Assembly: GCA_022561525.1 (NCBI GenBank)
Contig: JADFRB010000086.1
Span: 506 to 7,421 of the forward strand
DNA: 6,916 nucleotides
Reading direction: 5' to 3'
Source of the DNA: Nitrospinota bacterium
GTDB taxonomy: Bacteria; Nitrospirota; Nitrospiria; Nitrospirales; UBA8639
Below, one piece after another: positions 6,860 through 6,916 of the stretch. How positions within the stretch are numbered: the first letter of the stretch is position 1; each line of letters opens with the position of its first letter. Made by a program: the position numbers and the translations under genes. The notes below the pieces were generated by a model. That model was not told the DNA's origin. It did not search any database and worked only from the letters and a program-made list of their open reading frames with translations.

Positions 6860-6916
6860 CTCAGGTATTTAGGCTGAAGGCTAAAGACTGAAGGCTATCA
6901 CTCATAATTACCTGAA
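6860..6916. repeat. Extragenic repeat fragment upstream of ydbH
   Basis: The 10-mer ctgaaggcta occurs at 6874-6883 and again at 6888-6897, a 14-bp period. The pair is bracketed by the inverted words tcaggta (6861-6867) and tacctga (6909-6915). It resembles the end of a small dispersed intergenic repeat that may continue past the window. The ydbH promoter must lie in or before this stretch; I could not pick a convincing -35/-10 pair. Confidence 0.45.

Overview
All protein genes that I can support lie on the minus strand, so the window reads from high to low coordinates as ydbH, ynbE, ydbL, a repeat-rich gap, one unrecognised gene, and then glgB, which runs off the left edge. The proteins point to a diderm (Gram-negative) bacterium: ydbH, ynbE and ydbL encode an inner-membrane-anchored AsmA-like bridge, an outer-membrane lipoprotein and a periplasmic partner, which only make sense with two membranes. 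Base composition looks intermediate in GC. The many small palindromic intergenic elements suggest an environmental lineage, perhaps Nitrospira-like or a proteobacterium, but this is an impression and I cannot fix the taxon from sequence alone.

Right part (about 3230-6800): the intermembrane lipid-homeostasis cluster. YdbH (933 aa) has an N-terminal membrane anchor, a long beta-rich periplasmic body and the conserved C-terminal domain. YnbE is a short lipoprotein that does not appear as an ATG-started reading frame: its ATG is missing and a 99-bp palindromic element sits directly against its 5' end. YdbL is a signal-peptide protein of the DUF1318 family. In E. coli YdbH and YnbE are reported to form a bridge between the two membranes, with YdbL modulating it. 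Gene order and the key protein motifs are conserved here.

Middle part (about 2650-3232): nearly 600 bp without a gene but with at least three separate repeats: a 184-bp imperfect palindrome with 30-bp perfect terminal inverted repeats, a 20-bp motif with an inverted partner 0.9 kb away, and a roughly 130-bp foldback element whose two ends are themselves hairpins. The unrecognised gene (2002-2568, open frame back to 2646) starts next to the large palindrome and has no good start codon, so it may have lost its 5' end.

Left part (1-1953): the first 651 codons of glgB, the glycogen branching enzyme, with an intact GH13 catalytic triad; roughly the last 100 residues lie outside the window. It has no evident functional link to the ydb genes.

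I see no rRNA, tRNA, CRISPR, phage or defence genes. The least ordinary signals are the palindromic elements and their effect on the starts of ynbE and the unrecognised gene.
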